Assembly (NCBI RefSeq): GCF_051020985.1
Contig: NC_135006.1
Location: forward strand, 18,369,501 to 18,433,500
Direction of reading: 5' to 3'
Source: Nomia melanderi
Lineage: Eukaryota; Arthropoda; Insecta; Hymenoptera; Halictidae
Length of the DNA stretch: 64,000 bases
Shown here piece by piece: positions 38,512 to 50,000 of the stretch (its first letter is position 1; each line of letters begins with the position of its first letter). A program made the position numbers and the translations under genes. The notes under the pieces are model-generated. The model saw only the letters and a program-made list of their open reading frames with translations, was not told the DNA's origin and ran no database searches.

Positions 38512-40040
38512 TCATTGCGTAGGATATTGCGGCATGGTGTATGCTACCATGGCAGGTTGCTGACCTGGTGGCAATGGTGCAGTCGCGGTCGGTGGTGCGG
38601 CAGTTGCTTGTGCAGATTGCCATGTGCCTGCACCAGGAGCAGGCATTCGCATGCTATTCATATATTGAGCCTGTTGTCCGTAGTATTGGCTATAGTATTG
38701 TGCAGGCTGTAAAAACTGACCCTGCATTTGCGGATATCCTTGTGGATACCAGTAACCCATTTGTTGACCATATCCATATGCATACTGACCAGCTCCAGCT
38801 GTAACCTGTTACATAAAACATTCTACATGTTAATATATTCTTCTTTTTCTACAGTGTGCAGTAACGTAATACAATGATTCGACATGCTTTCCCAAATACA
38901 AATCGAAGGGAAGAAAATTTTGTAGGTCGTAAACAGTTGTATGCATTCAAATAACCTGTTGAGCTTGGTGATTCGCATTAGGACCCACGCTATTAGGATC
39001 TCCGTTTTCCTTTCCCCAAAAACATTTAACAATGCTACCGTTAATTTCCGTATTATGTGTAGATTCTATGGCATGTGTCGCCGCTTCCTTAGTAGTAAAT
39101 TTAATAAACGCATATCCTTTATCTTTGAATACTCTTATGTCTTGGATGGTGCCGAACGGGGAAAATGTTTTGGTTATTAAGTCATCCGTAATACCATTCG
39201 TGAAACCTCCACAATATACTGTGCAATTGGTTGGACTACTTTGGTTATATACCTGTCGACGAGTAATACATGAAAAACACAATAACAGAAACAAAGTAAT
39301 TTATATGTATATATATGTATATATATATTCGACAAACGAACCGTACGTAAATATCATATTTTCTGAGATAGGCAACTTGTACGTGTTTGGATCGGACGCA
39401 AGGATAACTAAGGTCGACTAAGGCTAATAAGTTACGGAAAACACTGCCATACCTCTTCGTAGTTAGGTTTACTATTGTTTGAATGTCGTGGCCTTTCGGA
39501 CCTTGGGGGTGGTGGTTTTCTGGTCGACCAATTTGTCCTGATGCTTCTAGACCCAAGCCACTGACCGTTCATTGCCGCTATCGCTGCCTCAGCCTCGGAT
39601 TTCTTCACGAAAGATACAAAAGCGTACCCTTTGCTCTTCATAGTTTGCGGATCACGTACAATTCTACAGTTGCTAATTTCGCCGAACGGCGCGAACGCCT
39701 CCTTCAAGGTTTGCGTCTCGATCTCCGGTGACAGATCGCCGACGAATATGTGATGATGATTGCTGGTGTCCAACTTCGGCTGATTTCCAGGGCTCGTTGC
39801 CCAGTTAACCTTCATTTCCTTATTCAGGAAAGATCGCTTGTTCATGGCGGCTAGCGCCGTGGCCGCGCACTGATGATTCGTGAATTCGACAAACGCATAC
39901 GGATCGTTCCCCGGTTCCCTTATGATCTTGCATCCTTTCACGGCACCTATTTGCGAAAAAAGTGCGCACAAAAGATCCTCCGACACCGTAGTGTCTAGAT
40001 TACCCACATAAAGCGTTCGGGGATTGCTTTCTTCGCTCAT
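38512..40040 (-). CDS. Rox8: TIA-1/TIAR-family RNA-binding protein (Rox8)
   Basis: Nucleocytoplasmic RNA-binding protein that binds U-rich sequences, promotes use of weak 5' splice sites and nucleates stress granules. Three exons, 40040-39453, 39252-38956 and 38805-38512, all phase 0, encode 392 residues. RRM1 lies at about 8-80 (RNP2 LYVGNL, RNP1-like YAFVEF). RRM2 lies at about 95-175 (HIFVGDLSPEI, KGYAFVSF). RRM3 lies in exon 2 (CTVYCGGF, KGYAFIKF). The C-terminal tail is Gln/Tyr/Pro/Ala-rich, the prion-like aggregation domain of the family. The start MSEESNPRTLYVGNLD is typical. It is encoded head-on against spastin, with a probable long 3' UTR. A YY1/PHO-type motif lies about 213 bases upstream of the ATG. 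Confidence 0.94.
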
Positions 40041-41992
40041 GCTCGCTCTTCTCGGCTACCCCCTGTGTGTACTTCCGTATTTAACTAGTATCCTCGCGTT
40101 CGTCAGGCTTAATCTTACGGTTCACACGTTCAGCGCGTGGTGCGTGCATTTACCTGGACCCCAGCATCAGAATTCAGATTTTCTCGCCTTTTCCAAGAGT
40201 ACACGGACGGTTGAACGCGAAGCTACACCCAGCCTCTACGTCATACTAACATAAAATGGCCGCTCTGCTGCTTCACCACTTTCCCCTTCAATCATCCGCG
40301 TAAATGCTTCTGTTACACCGGTTTTCTTACGGAAAATGCCGCCTCTTTCACGCCCGTTCCGCACTGTTTTACCTACCTACTCTTGCGTTCCTTGAATCGA
40401 CTCGAATAACGCGAAACTTACACGGTTTAAATGTAAAAGAACACGTGTTTTTGTATCATCCGTCGAAGATTTCATAACAGGTAGCGCGAAAACGCTTGTG
40501 AATCATTGGCCTACGAAATTCACTAGACAAGAATTCTCTAAAGGCTGTGTCTCATGAAACTCGATCCCATTCGAAAGATCCGTTGACGATTTCCTTTTTT
40601 TCCCCGTCGCTTCGCTTATTTCCTGCGGATTTATACCGTTTCAGAATTTATTCGTTACGAATGCTCTAGAAAATTTTGGAATCTCACGAAATCGCGAACA
40701 ATTTTCCGACAACACGCGTCTCGTGAGTAACACCACGGATGACGCTTCACAGGTAACTTGAACTCGGCCGTATCTCTAAAATTATTTATATTGATTGCAT
40801 TAGAAAATATGGAAATACACGTTCATCGCGACTTTCGAGCGGTGTATAAATTACGACCAACTGCGTAATTGTACGCAACGATTTTGCTTGTTAAAACAAA
40901 TCCGTTTATTGTATAAATATATATATATACATATATATACGAGTACATGTGCATGTACAATCATATCTATATCGAATTATTCCCATCGAAACTTTCGATG
41001 CGACAGCCATAGAACAACAACGTTACGTTTCGTATGGATTTGAAATTATTGTTGGAGACATACGAATTTAGGCTTGATTATGGAACTTTTCATAGAATAT
41101 ATTGTAAATAAGTTTATCAGCGTAATCTGTGTCAACAATGGAGCGATATTTAAACTTTATTATATAGTTAAACATATATTCCTAACTTCAACATTACAAC
41201 AATAAAACTTAACTTATAAACCACAATTATTATGATTATGAACTAATGTGATCGGCATGTAGCCACAATAATTAAAAAGAAAAAAAAGAGAAATACTCTT
41301 TTTACTGGCGACAAACGTCTCACTCATTTATCATGCTTCCATATAAGCTGGACTACTTTTGAAAATAATTTTTTTACAAAATTATCCAATTACCGAACTT
41401 TTCGTCGTATATAATCCATTTTCATGAACAATTGCGTGGTTTGAGGTAAATCTTATTATTGATTTTGAAATGTAGATGATTTTTATATTATTTTATTAAA
41501 CAATTTATTAAAATTAATTATCCTCGTTTCGTATTGCACAAAATATTTTGATTGCATGAGTGCAGCTAATTAATGCCACGCTTAAAATCCTTATCGCATG
41601 CATGCCAGCTTATATAAGCAACGGTTACATTTATAAAACCAAATACACAAACTTAAATTGCATATTAATAAGATTCATTGGTTCGTGGCTATTCAGTCTT
41701 TATAAAATGTTAAAAGTTACGTAATATATGTATTGAATCTTGAAGAATGTCATGTTTCAATATTTCTTAGCAAGGTTATACGGATGTCGATGCGTTAGAA
41801 TTTACTCGTTATTTACATTGAAATGAAAAGAGAAAATCTATCATGTAACAAAAGGCTTTTACGCGATGTAATACGAGAGTACTTATACAATGCGTGTGAT
41901 GAGTCTGAGTATTACAATGTTACGTGTCTCTGTACAAGTTATATACATATCCCGCGAGTATAAAAAATTTTCAATGTTAATACTTTTATTCG
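40041..41992. other. Rox8 promoter side and GIT downstream region
   Basis: No open frame of interest. The first 300 bases (Rox8 upstream) are relatively GC-rich; beyond about 40.8 kb the DNA is AT-rich and should contain the GIT 3' UTR. A small TA run is at about 40917-40945. Confidence 0.55.
40253..40263 (+). promoter_or_regulatory. YY1/PHO-type motif upstream of Rox8
   Basis: AAAATGGCCGC, about 213 bases upstream of the Rox8 ATG, probably within or close to its transcription start. Confidence 0.4.
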
Positions 41993-44900
41993 TTACGTTT
42001 GAAACTGGGTAACGAGAAGCTTCGTTGCTTTGGCAATGTCATAAGCACATGAACGTACTTGTTGCAGACAACGGTCCATGTGTTCAACGTCACTGGTGCA
42101 TCTTTGAAGACCGGAGCACTCCGCTTGAAGTCTACCTGTATTACCGTTTAATTGTCGCAGAGCAGATCTAATGTTCTCCTCGATGGGATTCTATAGGAAA
42201 GAATTACTGTACACTCGTAATGCTTACGATAAACGGGAAACTGTCCGAAACGCGTATCTTACTTGAGGAAATATAGCTGTCAGTTCAGCAACCGCAACGC
42301 GAATTCTTTCCGCGCAGGGCACGAAAGCTTCTCGCTGCTTCGGATCTTGCATAGCCATCCATAATTCCTGAATTCTTCTTGTGACCTGTTCCGTTCTTCG
42401 AGTTACTTCCTCGCTGGGAGGAAGATTCGGAGCACCGCATTCCCATAAACTTTGCGTGTTATTGCGAGACATCGAATCGGGATCTCTCTTTGTCTACGTT
42501 TTGCATTTAAACGGAATTTGCGGAATAATTACGAAAGCCTATGCTTTAAGAGTTTTAAATAAGAAAGAAGAATACGAGTACCTGACAAATGGCTGTTGAC
42601 CACGAACTAGGTTTCCGCAAACCTTCTCTTGTCTCATACATAGAAGCAGGTCGTTGATTATTTCTATTAAGGGACGTCTTTATGTCGAGTACTGGTTCCA
42701 ACTCTGGTTCTTGCTCTCCACCGACATGGCCATTGATAACTCCATCTGCTACCTCTTTCGCCTACGATTTCCGTAAATTAGATCTCGATTTGTGACCATC
42801 GAATGCGGTAAACCAAATAAAATATAATCGCCTTACGTGAATCGTTTGCTTCAATTCGTTATTCTCGTGCGTAAGTAATTCTATGGTATTCTGTAAAGCA
42901 TGTATTTTCTCTCGGAGATCCCTGACGGTTGATTCGGATAAAGTTAATTGTTTTTTCAAAACTTCGACGACAGATGGAAGACCCTTGGCTAATGGTGCAA
43001 AAGCTTCCTACAATGGTATTTCAAGAAACTCTGTATGATTCGGTTATTAAGAGACGAAAAAAACCAAAAGATATTCCAAGTCACGCGATACGATTGTTAT
43101 AAAACAAAACACATAATTAACATGTCTGTGTTACAAATTTTAGTAAATGAATCGTGAAAAAAAGGTAAGAGAATGCAAATTTTTAATAATAAAATAGAAC
43201 GTTCAAGTTTCTACAATTCTGGCAATGGCTGCACATGCACTAACAGACCTGTGCACTTGCCTAATAGCACTGTCTACAGAAGAGCCAAGTACTTAGCCGA
43301 TTCCTTATTCTTCTTTTCGTTACTAGTGCCGGTACCTTTAATATGTTACCACACAATTTTATCTATTCCAACAAGTAACTCATCATCCATCTTCTTTCAT
43401 TGAATACACTTGTTTATAAGATTTCCATATATTGTCAAATAACTTTATGCTTACCTCGTTATTCATTTTGAACTGTGACGTTGAATACTCGGGCGCTGCA
43501 TTGCCCGTTGATGTTAGCGCGTAATCATCGTCAGACGCGACGCTATCGTATAAAGGTTCGTCGTCGGACATTTGCGATCCATACTTTCCTTGATGTTCTT
43601 TGCGAAGCACAGATACTGCTGGATCTGACGATCGATACATATATTATTTATACAATTAATAATCTTTAGTATTAATTGCATGCAAGTTTTCACCTACCTT
43701 GCACTGGTGCATTATTCGAAAGTACATGCCTTCTACGAGCCTCGATAAGCAGATCTATAATAAGTGTAGCAAATTCCTTTGGCGTAAATCTTGCTAATTT
43801 TTGTCTACCTTGATTTCTTGTGGACGATAGTTGCGGATTCACTGGTAGAAAAGGTACTGTACATCTTTCTGGTAAAGGTGCAATAGCAAACCAGACTAGT
43901 TAAAGAAGAAAAGTTTGCATGTTAGAGTCTTAAGATTTAACTTTGCAATATTAAATGATTAAACAACAGAGAAAAGCATGACATTTTCTATAAGTATATC
44001 TCTATTCGATGTTACCAAATTAAAGTTTAGAATTAAGCTATCACTAAAAAACTGCAAGCTTGTAGTTCAACTCACCTCTCCTTAACAATGATGCAATAAA
44101 AAAAACATGCATATTAATAAAACAGTGGAGCAATAAGTACATGTGTAATTGCTTTAATTGCGTCTAGAAATAACTACACATAAAATCCAAAAACCTTGGA
44201 TACTATATAGAATTATTTCTAGATACTAATCTATTCTTCAAAATGATTCTGTGTATAATGAAACATAAGGATTTACTTACTTTCTTCGGTTTCACGGCGA
44301 TCGACTTCATCGTATACGTCCATTGCTAATTCTTCCAGTAAGTGGTTTGGTAACTGAGGAAAATGATAAATCTAGCTATTATACCGGTATTTGTTTAATA
44401 AATTATGTACTCACCAACTGTAATTTATTTCTTCCTTCTAAGTTTAAATCATTTTGTTCCAAAAGCAATGAACATTCTGGAATTATTATATGTTCATCCA
44501 TACAGTGATTTGGTTTACGTGAACATATATAATATGTCAGTCTATCTGTTACTTCGTACATGCATTCGACTATGCGCTCTGATAAATCTATATGTCCTGC
44601 CATCCTAAACAGTAAGGATTACGTTATTACAATTTACTACTTATTTTTCTTGCGTGCATTTGCATGATATACAATATATTTTTAAATACTTGGCAATTTC
44701 TGCAGGTGTTTGCCCATTGAAATCAATTATACTAGGGTTGCCACCATTAACAATTAGAAGCTCTACTTGTAAAGCTTGTCCTGCACGAGCGGCTACATGC
44801 AACGGTGTTGTACCCTTTTCCTGTAAGACCGTCTTATTATGCTCTGTGTTTGTATTATCAATGTACCTTTGAATATTTTATTCTTTTAATACCTTGTAAA

Positions 44901-45796
44901 AATAATTTGGATTAGCACCTTGTGCAAGCAATCTTAAAGAAGTTTCTAAATTGCTTGTACGAACACTACTATGTAACTGTCTACTTAACTCCTCTTTACT
45001 ACAACATTCTTCTTTACTCGGACGTAATACGAATGCTAAATGTTGATGTTTTGCCTTAATGAAATCAGCCTTCACTGGACTACAAAAAATGAATGATAAA
45101 TTAATTGTCAAGTTGTCACATTATATATTGCATTATTATATAAGTAGTACTAACTGCAACGGATCCTTAGCTTGCGGTTTTCTTCTACTAATCTTTGAAT
45201 TATTAGGATCTAAAAGGGAATGTTCCCAAATACTGTTAGCTCCGTTATCATTTAATGTGTGCACCATCTATAAAACATTACACATTACTACTTCAGATAC
45301 ACATTGATTTGCAAAGTTTTTTTAATGTCTACTAACATTAAGTAAATTTGTATGCCATATACTCTTATGTAGTGACTTTATGTGGGATATATGACGGCCC
45401 AGACTACGATGTATACCACAACAATCATCGCATAATAAAATGGCTCTGTTCAAAGAAGCCCATCCTGGTTCTAAACAAAATAATTACAAAATTCACTTGA
45501 TAATTAAATGTAGAATTATAAATAATATAATTATGCATAATGTACAGGTAAATATGACCTAAGACAAATGTAAATACGTAATTAACATTAACCTTTTCGA
45601 AATACATTAGATATTTATTTTAACCAATTAAGAAAAAAAATATATTTCGTTAGTATCTGATTATGCAACATTACAATTAATGATTAACATATAGAATCGA
45701 CTTGTTAATAAATAATTAAAATAATTGTATACATTTACCGAGAGCTCCGCAATCAGCACAAATATCAGTGGTAACTCTTTGCTTCGGTCGGGCCAT
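41993..45796 (-). CDS. Git: GIT, ArfGAP and focal-adhesion/synapse scaffold
   Basis: GTPase-activating protein for Arf6 that scaffolds PIX, PAK and paxillin at adhesions and presynaptic sites. Thirteen exons in minus order: 45796-45739, 45470-45337, 45267-45155, 45079-44893, 44820-44690, 44604-44415, 44353-44281, 43895-43698, 43624-43455, 43007-42837, 42761-42582, 42493-42263, 42190-41993. They give 677 residues with all phases consistent. The ArfGAP zinc finger (ICADCGALEPGW ... CDDCCGIHRSLGRHIS, with the arginine finger in HRSLG) opens the protein. Ankyrin repeats follow (TTPLHVAARAGQ, GQTPAEIAKMAGH). The Spa2-homology region has FATLIIDLL and DDEPLYDSVASDDDY. A leucine-rich coiled coil (VRDLREKIHALQNTIELL) precedes QRPASMYETREGLRKP. 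The end is a C-terminal helical focal-adhesion-targeting domain. Length is slightly below the usual 700-760. No missing key residue was noticed. Confidence 0.95.
43008..43454 (-). other. Git: GIT intron 9
   Basis: AT-rich 447-base intron (donor GTAAGC, acceptor TTGTAG). No feature was seen. Confidence 0.7.
43896..44280 (-). other. Git: GIT intron 7
   Basis: AT-rich 385-base intron (donor GTAAGT, acceptor AACTAG). No feature was seen. Confidence 0.7.
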
Positions 45797-46534
45797 TCTT
45801 TACCTTTTATTTTGTACAATCACACGATAATCTTAGATTAGTTACGAAATGTTTAAAAAGTGCGACATAATGTACGGGTCGCTTTAAAAACAATATCGTA
45901 AGGAAAATCGAGAAATAAGAACCCTCAAACTTAATGTCATCATATACTCGTTAATAAATCGACCATGACAGGAGCCAACCCGAACGAGCTTGAGATGGTT
46001 GTTGCACCATTGATTGAGCATCCTAGAAGACACGCAATCACACGATGCACTTTCGCCTACACTAATTTAACCGATTATCCGTTTTCATATTAGACTATTT
46101 TGACACATCAGTCTTCAATGTAACGCTAAAAATGATACTTAAAATCGTTGATGAATACAATTTTATATTTGGCCAATGTTAAATCAAAACATTCATTTAT
46201 AAAAGAGTAAAACAACCTAATAAATATTTCATTTTTTAGTTTAATAAATAAAGTGTGACAACATTTGTACAATTTTATTTATAAATTATACATTTCTTTA
46301 TTAATCTTAAATAGATATACAAATACATTTTTGTTTGATGTTATATATACAAATTGGTAACTTAATAGCAATATCATTATTTATTCATCATTTTTCTATT
46401 TCAGACTTGATTTTCGGTGGACAGCGATTAAAATTCAAAATTATGACTTCCGGGTTGAATCTGTATCCTGTCGCCGGAAACTTGAATTAAATAATGTATA
46501 CTGAAAATTGTGGTCCGAAATTTAAAGTAAAATT
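45797..46534. other. Short gap between GIT start and the 3' end of the next minus-strand gene
   Basis: Both genes are transcribed leftwards. The gap should hold the GIT promoter and the 3' end of the gene at 46535. Minus-strand AATAAA signals are visible at 46297-46302 and 46274-46279. No open frame was recognised. Confidence 0.55.
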
Positions 46535-48354
46535 TCAATTAGATTCCGGCGAATCGGAATATAAATTTTGAAGTTCCTTGAGTACTTTATTCGAAATATC
46601 TGTTCTGCTTAAAATGGATTTATCTATATTATTTTTCTGACATAAACTTGTAAATTTTTTGCCATCTGGAGTTTCCAAAAAAGTCATGCTTGATTTCAAA
46701 GTCACGTACTCTCTCAGAAACCGTTTTTGCCTGTATTTTAGAATCACAGGTGTATTTTCTTGGGATAATCGGTTTTTAATAGACCCAACATGATTAACAG
46801 GCATAATGTTAAGCTGATTTTCTAAATTTACAAAACTTTCATCACTGTTAATCTTTGGAATTTCCAAATCTTCATCTTTTTCTTTAACAGTGTCAGACTT
46901 TGAGACTGTTTCATCTGGTACAGATAATAATCTTGTTACATATGTTAATGTCGATTTCAACTTCTTCAGGTTTTCTTCTGTAGTATTTACTAAATCTTCC
47001 AATTCACATTTCAAATGTGTAATTTCTTTTTTGTCAACGTATATCATCTCGGATGAAGTATGCTGTACATTTAGATTACTTTCTAGCAGTGCCACTTTTG
47101 TGCTTTGCAAGTTATTACATAAGTCTTCTATACATTTATCTTGATCTTTCGATATTTCAGATTTTTCACATTTTAAATTACTCTGTTCTGGGGAAGATAC
47201 TTTATGCAGTGTATTATTTTGCATAGAGAATTGATATTCCTTATTTAATGTTTCTTGATGAATCGTAGATCGAGAAACTTGTAGAGGTGTTGTATTCGAA
47301 ATTTCGCAAGATTCTACGTAATTTGTATTAACGATATTTAGACTAGAATAGTTTACATTTTCGGCGGTTTTACATTTTTTGGATGTTACGTTAGATTCAG
47401 ATTCTGCAGAATTATTATTATTACATTTACTATACAAATCATTGTTAAGCAACAATGAACTTTTATTTTCACTTTTGGTAGAATGAGTGGAAATTTCATT
47501 CTTATTACAAGTAGCTATATTTTCCTTTGATGCTACAGGCAATTTTGAATATCTATATACTTTTTTTGTACATGTTTGTAAATGCTTATTTTTGATAGTA
47601 TTCGGTTTTAATAATAAACTTTTTCTCATGTCTGGTTCAGACAGTTCATTACAGGCCTGACTGCTATTTGAAAAGGTTGACTTGGTCAAACACTCTGTTC
47701 TTCTATTCTCATTCTTTCTATTATTAACACACATGTTATTAAAATTAAGATTTCTACGTACAGGGTTGTAAGAATGCTTTGTATCATCATCTATTTGTCC
47801 TAATAAAAATAAATTACATATTAGTATAAATACCATTGTACATTAAAAATATAATAATTAACTAACCATTGTATTGTTCCTTCGTTGATGTATGTTTTCT
47901 GCCTGAAAGTGGACCTAATCTTTCAGGTAATCTTTGTTTGCGTACTAAAATGCCAAATTATTGTATGTAGATCAATAATGCACAAAATAACAGTGGAAAA
48001 GAAATTATACTAACCGCTACTTTTCTTTTCCTCATCTTGTTTTATTAATTGTAATATTCTGACTGGTTGGCTTCTGACTCTATCGCAATCTACAAGGTAT
48101 AAATATAAATATTTATTAATGGTATGATTATTATTAAAGGATTTCTTATATTGATATTACCTTTCTTACGTATATCACTTCCTACTAATTTTGGACATGT
48201 TAAACATTCTCTAATTCTTATCGGTTGCGAACGTTTGACGTTTTCCTGGTAAAAAATACGGTGTATGAATTTCAAAATAAATAAATTGGTCTTCTAAAAA
48301 TATTGTCAATTCTTTATTCATACTCACCGTTGAATGCGACCTAACAAGCACCAT
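46535..48354 (-). CDS. Unrecognised 509-residue protein with KEN box and coiled coil
   Basis: Five exons, 48354-48328, 48245-48161, 48089-48015, 47944-47867 and 47799-46535, join in frame. The first four are tiny and encode a basic N-terminus; the last holds most of the protein. The N-terminus contains a duplicated motif, KRSQPIRI and VRSQPVRI, in separate exons, then RLPERLGPLSGRKHT. The middle is Asn/Ser/Lys-rich and probably disordered. It contains a KEN box (ASKENIA) and an RxxL sequence (RKSLLL), both possible anaphase-promoting-complex degrons. A predicted coiled coil follows (ITHLKCELEDLVNTTEENLK). The C-terminal about 70 residues (YVTLKSSMTFLETPDGKKF ...) look structured. I do not recognise the family; a cell-cycle role is only a guess from the degron-like motifs. 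Consistent phases and GT..AG sites at four introns make a real gene very likely. Confidence 0.8.
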
Positions 48355-50000
48355 GTCCAACGAATTTTAACAACACTATAATATCAGATGCAATTAAATT
48401 TACTCGAATTTGTATTGTTTAAGAAATAAATTTGACACAGTATATATCCATATAATCAATTTAAAAATAAAGAGAACATAAACAACATTTAAGCGCGAAC
48501 ATAATGCGTATGGAACAATTCGAATCTGGCAGTTAAAACAATAATAGTCATAAAAAGGCAATGTATAGACGGTAGACAACGAGTACACAGATATTTCACG
48601 TACACGATAAGACGCATTTACAAGTTCGCATACATTATAATCCAATAAGAAATTGTAGCTTCGCATTTACCATTTTGCATATTTGCTTTGTTGATTTTAC
48701 CGTCTAAACATCAAATATTAATGAGAAATAATAGATGATATTATTTGTAAATTGGTATATATAAAAATGGTACAACAGATGATTGGTTGTCCGTAAGAAG
48801 CAACGCTATATATCAAACGCAAAAGGATTTGCGCAGCTCTCTTATCTACAGTTGGCTGTCCCTCGAAGTCATGTCTGTCGGCCATTTTGTTCAATTTATT
48901 TCTAAACGTATCCCCTCCAAATTGAAAACAACCGAAGGTCGACGCTGTTCTCGATCCCGATAGAGTATTTTTGGTTAGGTTAATAGCTGTGCGGAAGACA
49001 TTTGAACAGTAAGTAAATCATTGTGATCGACTCTGCTCCTATCGTAATTGAATCCAGGTAGAAAATTCCTATTCACGCGTGGACGAGTGCCGCTTTGGCC
49101 ATAGTTCGTAATATGTAATTGGATGGAAGGAGGCTTGGCGTAAGAGAGGCTATGGCTACTACTTTGATCATATGTAAAATACAGTTGCCCCATCAGCCAC
49201 CCTTTGTTTTTCGTCGACGACACATTCGCCACTGTTTTCGCTCGATTTCTCCATTCAGAATTGTTTTCCATTTCGAAATACTCGATATAACCTCTAAAGT
49301 CATAACCTATATAATATAACCTTAGACGTCAACAATTTTAAATATTTCTCGTTGAAACAATTTTTCGGGATTGTACGTCGCAAATCCAAAGAAATTGATC
49401 AAAATGTAACGTCGAGTCCCGGAATTGTGTGTTCCTTAACTGAAATTGGTACGAAATTTTGTTTCCAATATTGCTATTTACAAGTGTATTATTGAAGTAT
49501 ACTTCGATCAAACAAATCGAAATTGTTATATTAATAATTGAAAAATATATTTAGAAGTCAAAATTTGTCACTCCTGTGCTTAAAAATCTTAAATGAACAT
49601 TATTTTTTTATTGTTATAGAAACATTAAATGTTCCTTTTAAGTTATAATCTTGCTCCATCTTTATGTACAAGCTAAGCGAATTAACATTTTTCATTGTTA
49701 AAAAACAAATTGTAGCAAATATTTTGAAACAATATGTACGTGTTTTGAATTGTATGAATGTAATTTATGTATCATATTAACATTTAATTAATAATTGTGT
49801 CTATTGTGTAATGTATATGTACATGCTTTAAATTATTTCATGTATTGTCAACAAATTTTATTCAGTATAGTTTCCTTCTAACATAATTTCTGTAGTATAA
49901 TTTGCAACTAAGAAAATGTGAATTATTTTAACATGATTTAAATCGAATTTTTTTTTATTTTAGTGATTTCAGTGATCAAATAAATTTATATTACAATAAA
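48355..50000. promoter_or_regulatory. Divergent region between the unknown gene (-) and the zinc-finger gene (+)
   Basis: The two start codons face away from each other across about 1.65 kb. A YY1/PHO-type motif lies at 48879-48889. A 98-codon minus-strand frame at 48975-49271 is described as a finding. The stretch just before the zinc-finger ATG is T-rich and ends TTTTATTTTAG at about 49963, compatible with an acceptor for an untranslated leader exon. Confidence 0.45.
48879..48889 (-). promoter_or_regulatory. YY1/PHO-type motif in the divergent promoter
   Basis: CGGCCATTTTG on the plus strand, that is CAAAATGGCCG on the minus strand. It matches the motif class seen upstream of PRPF39 and Rox8. 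Confidence 0.4.
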
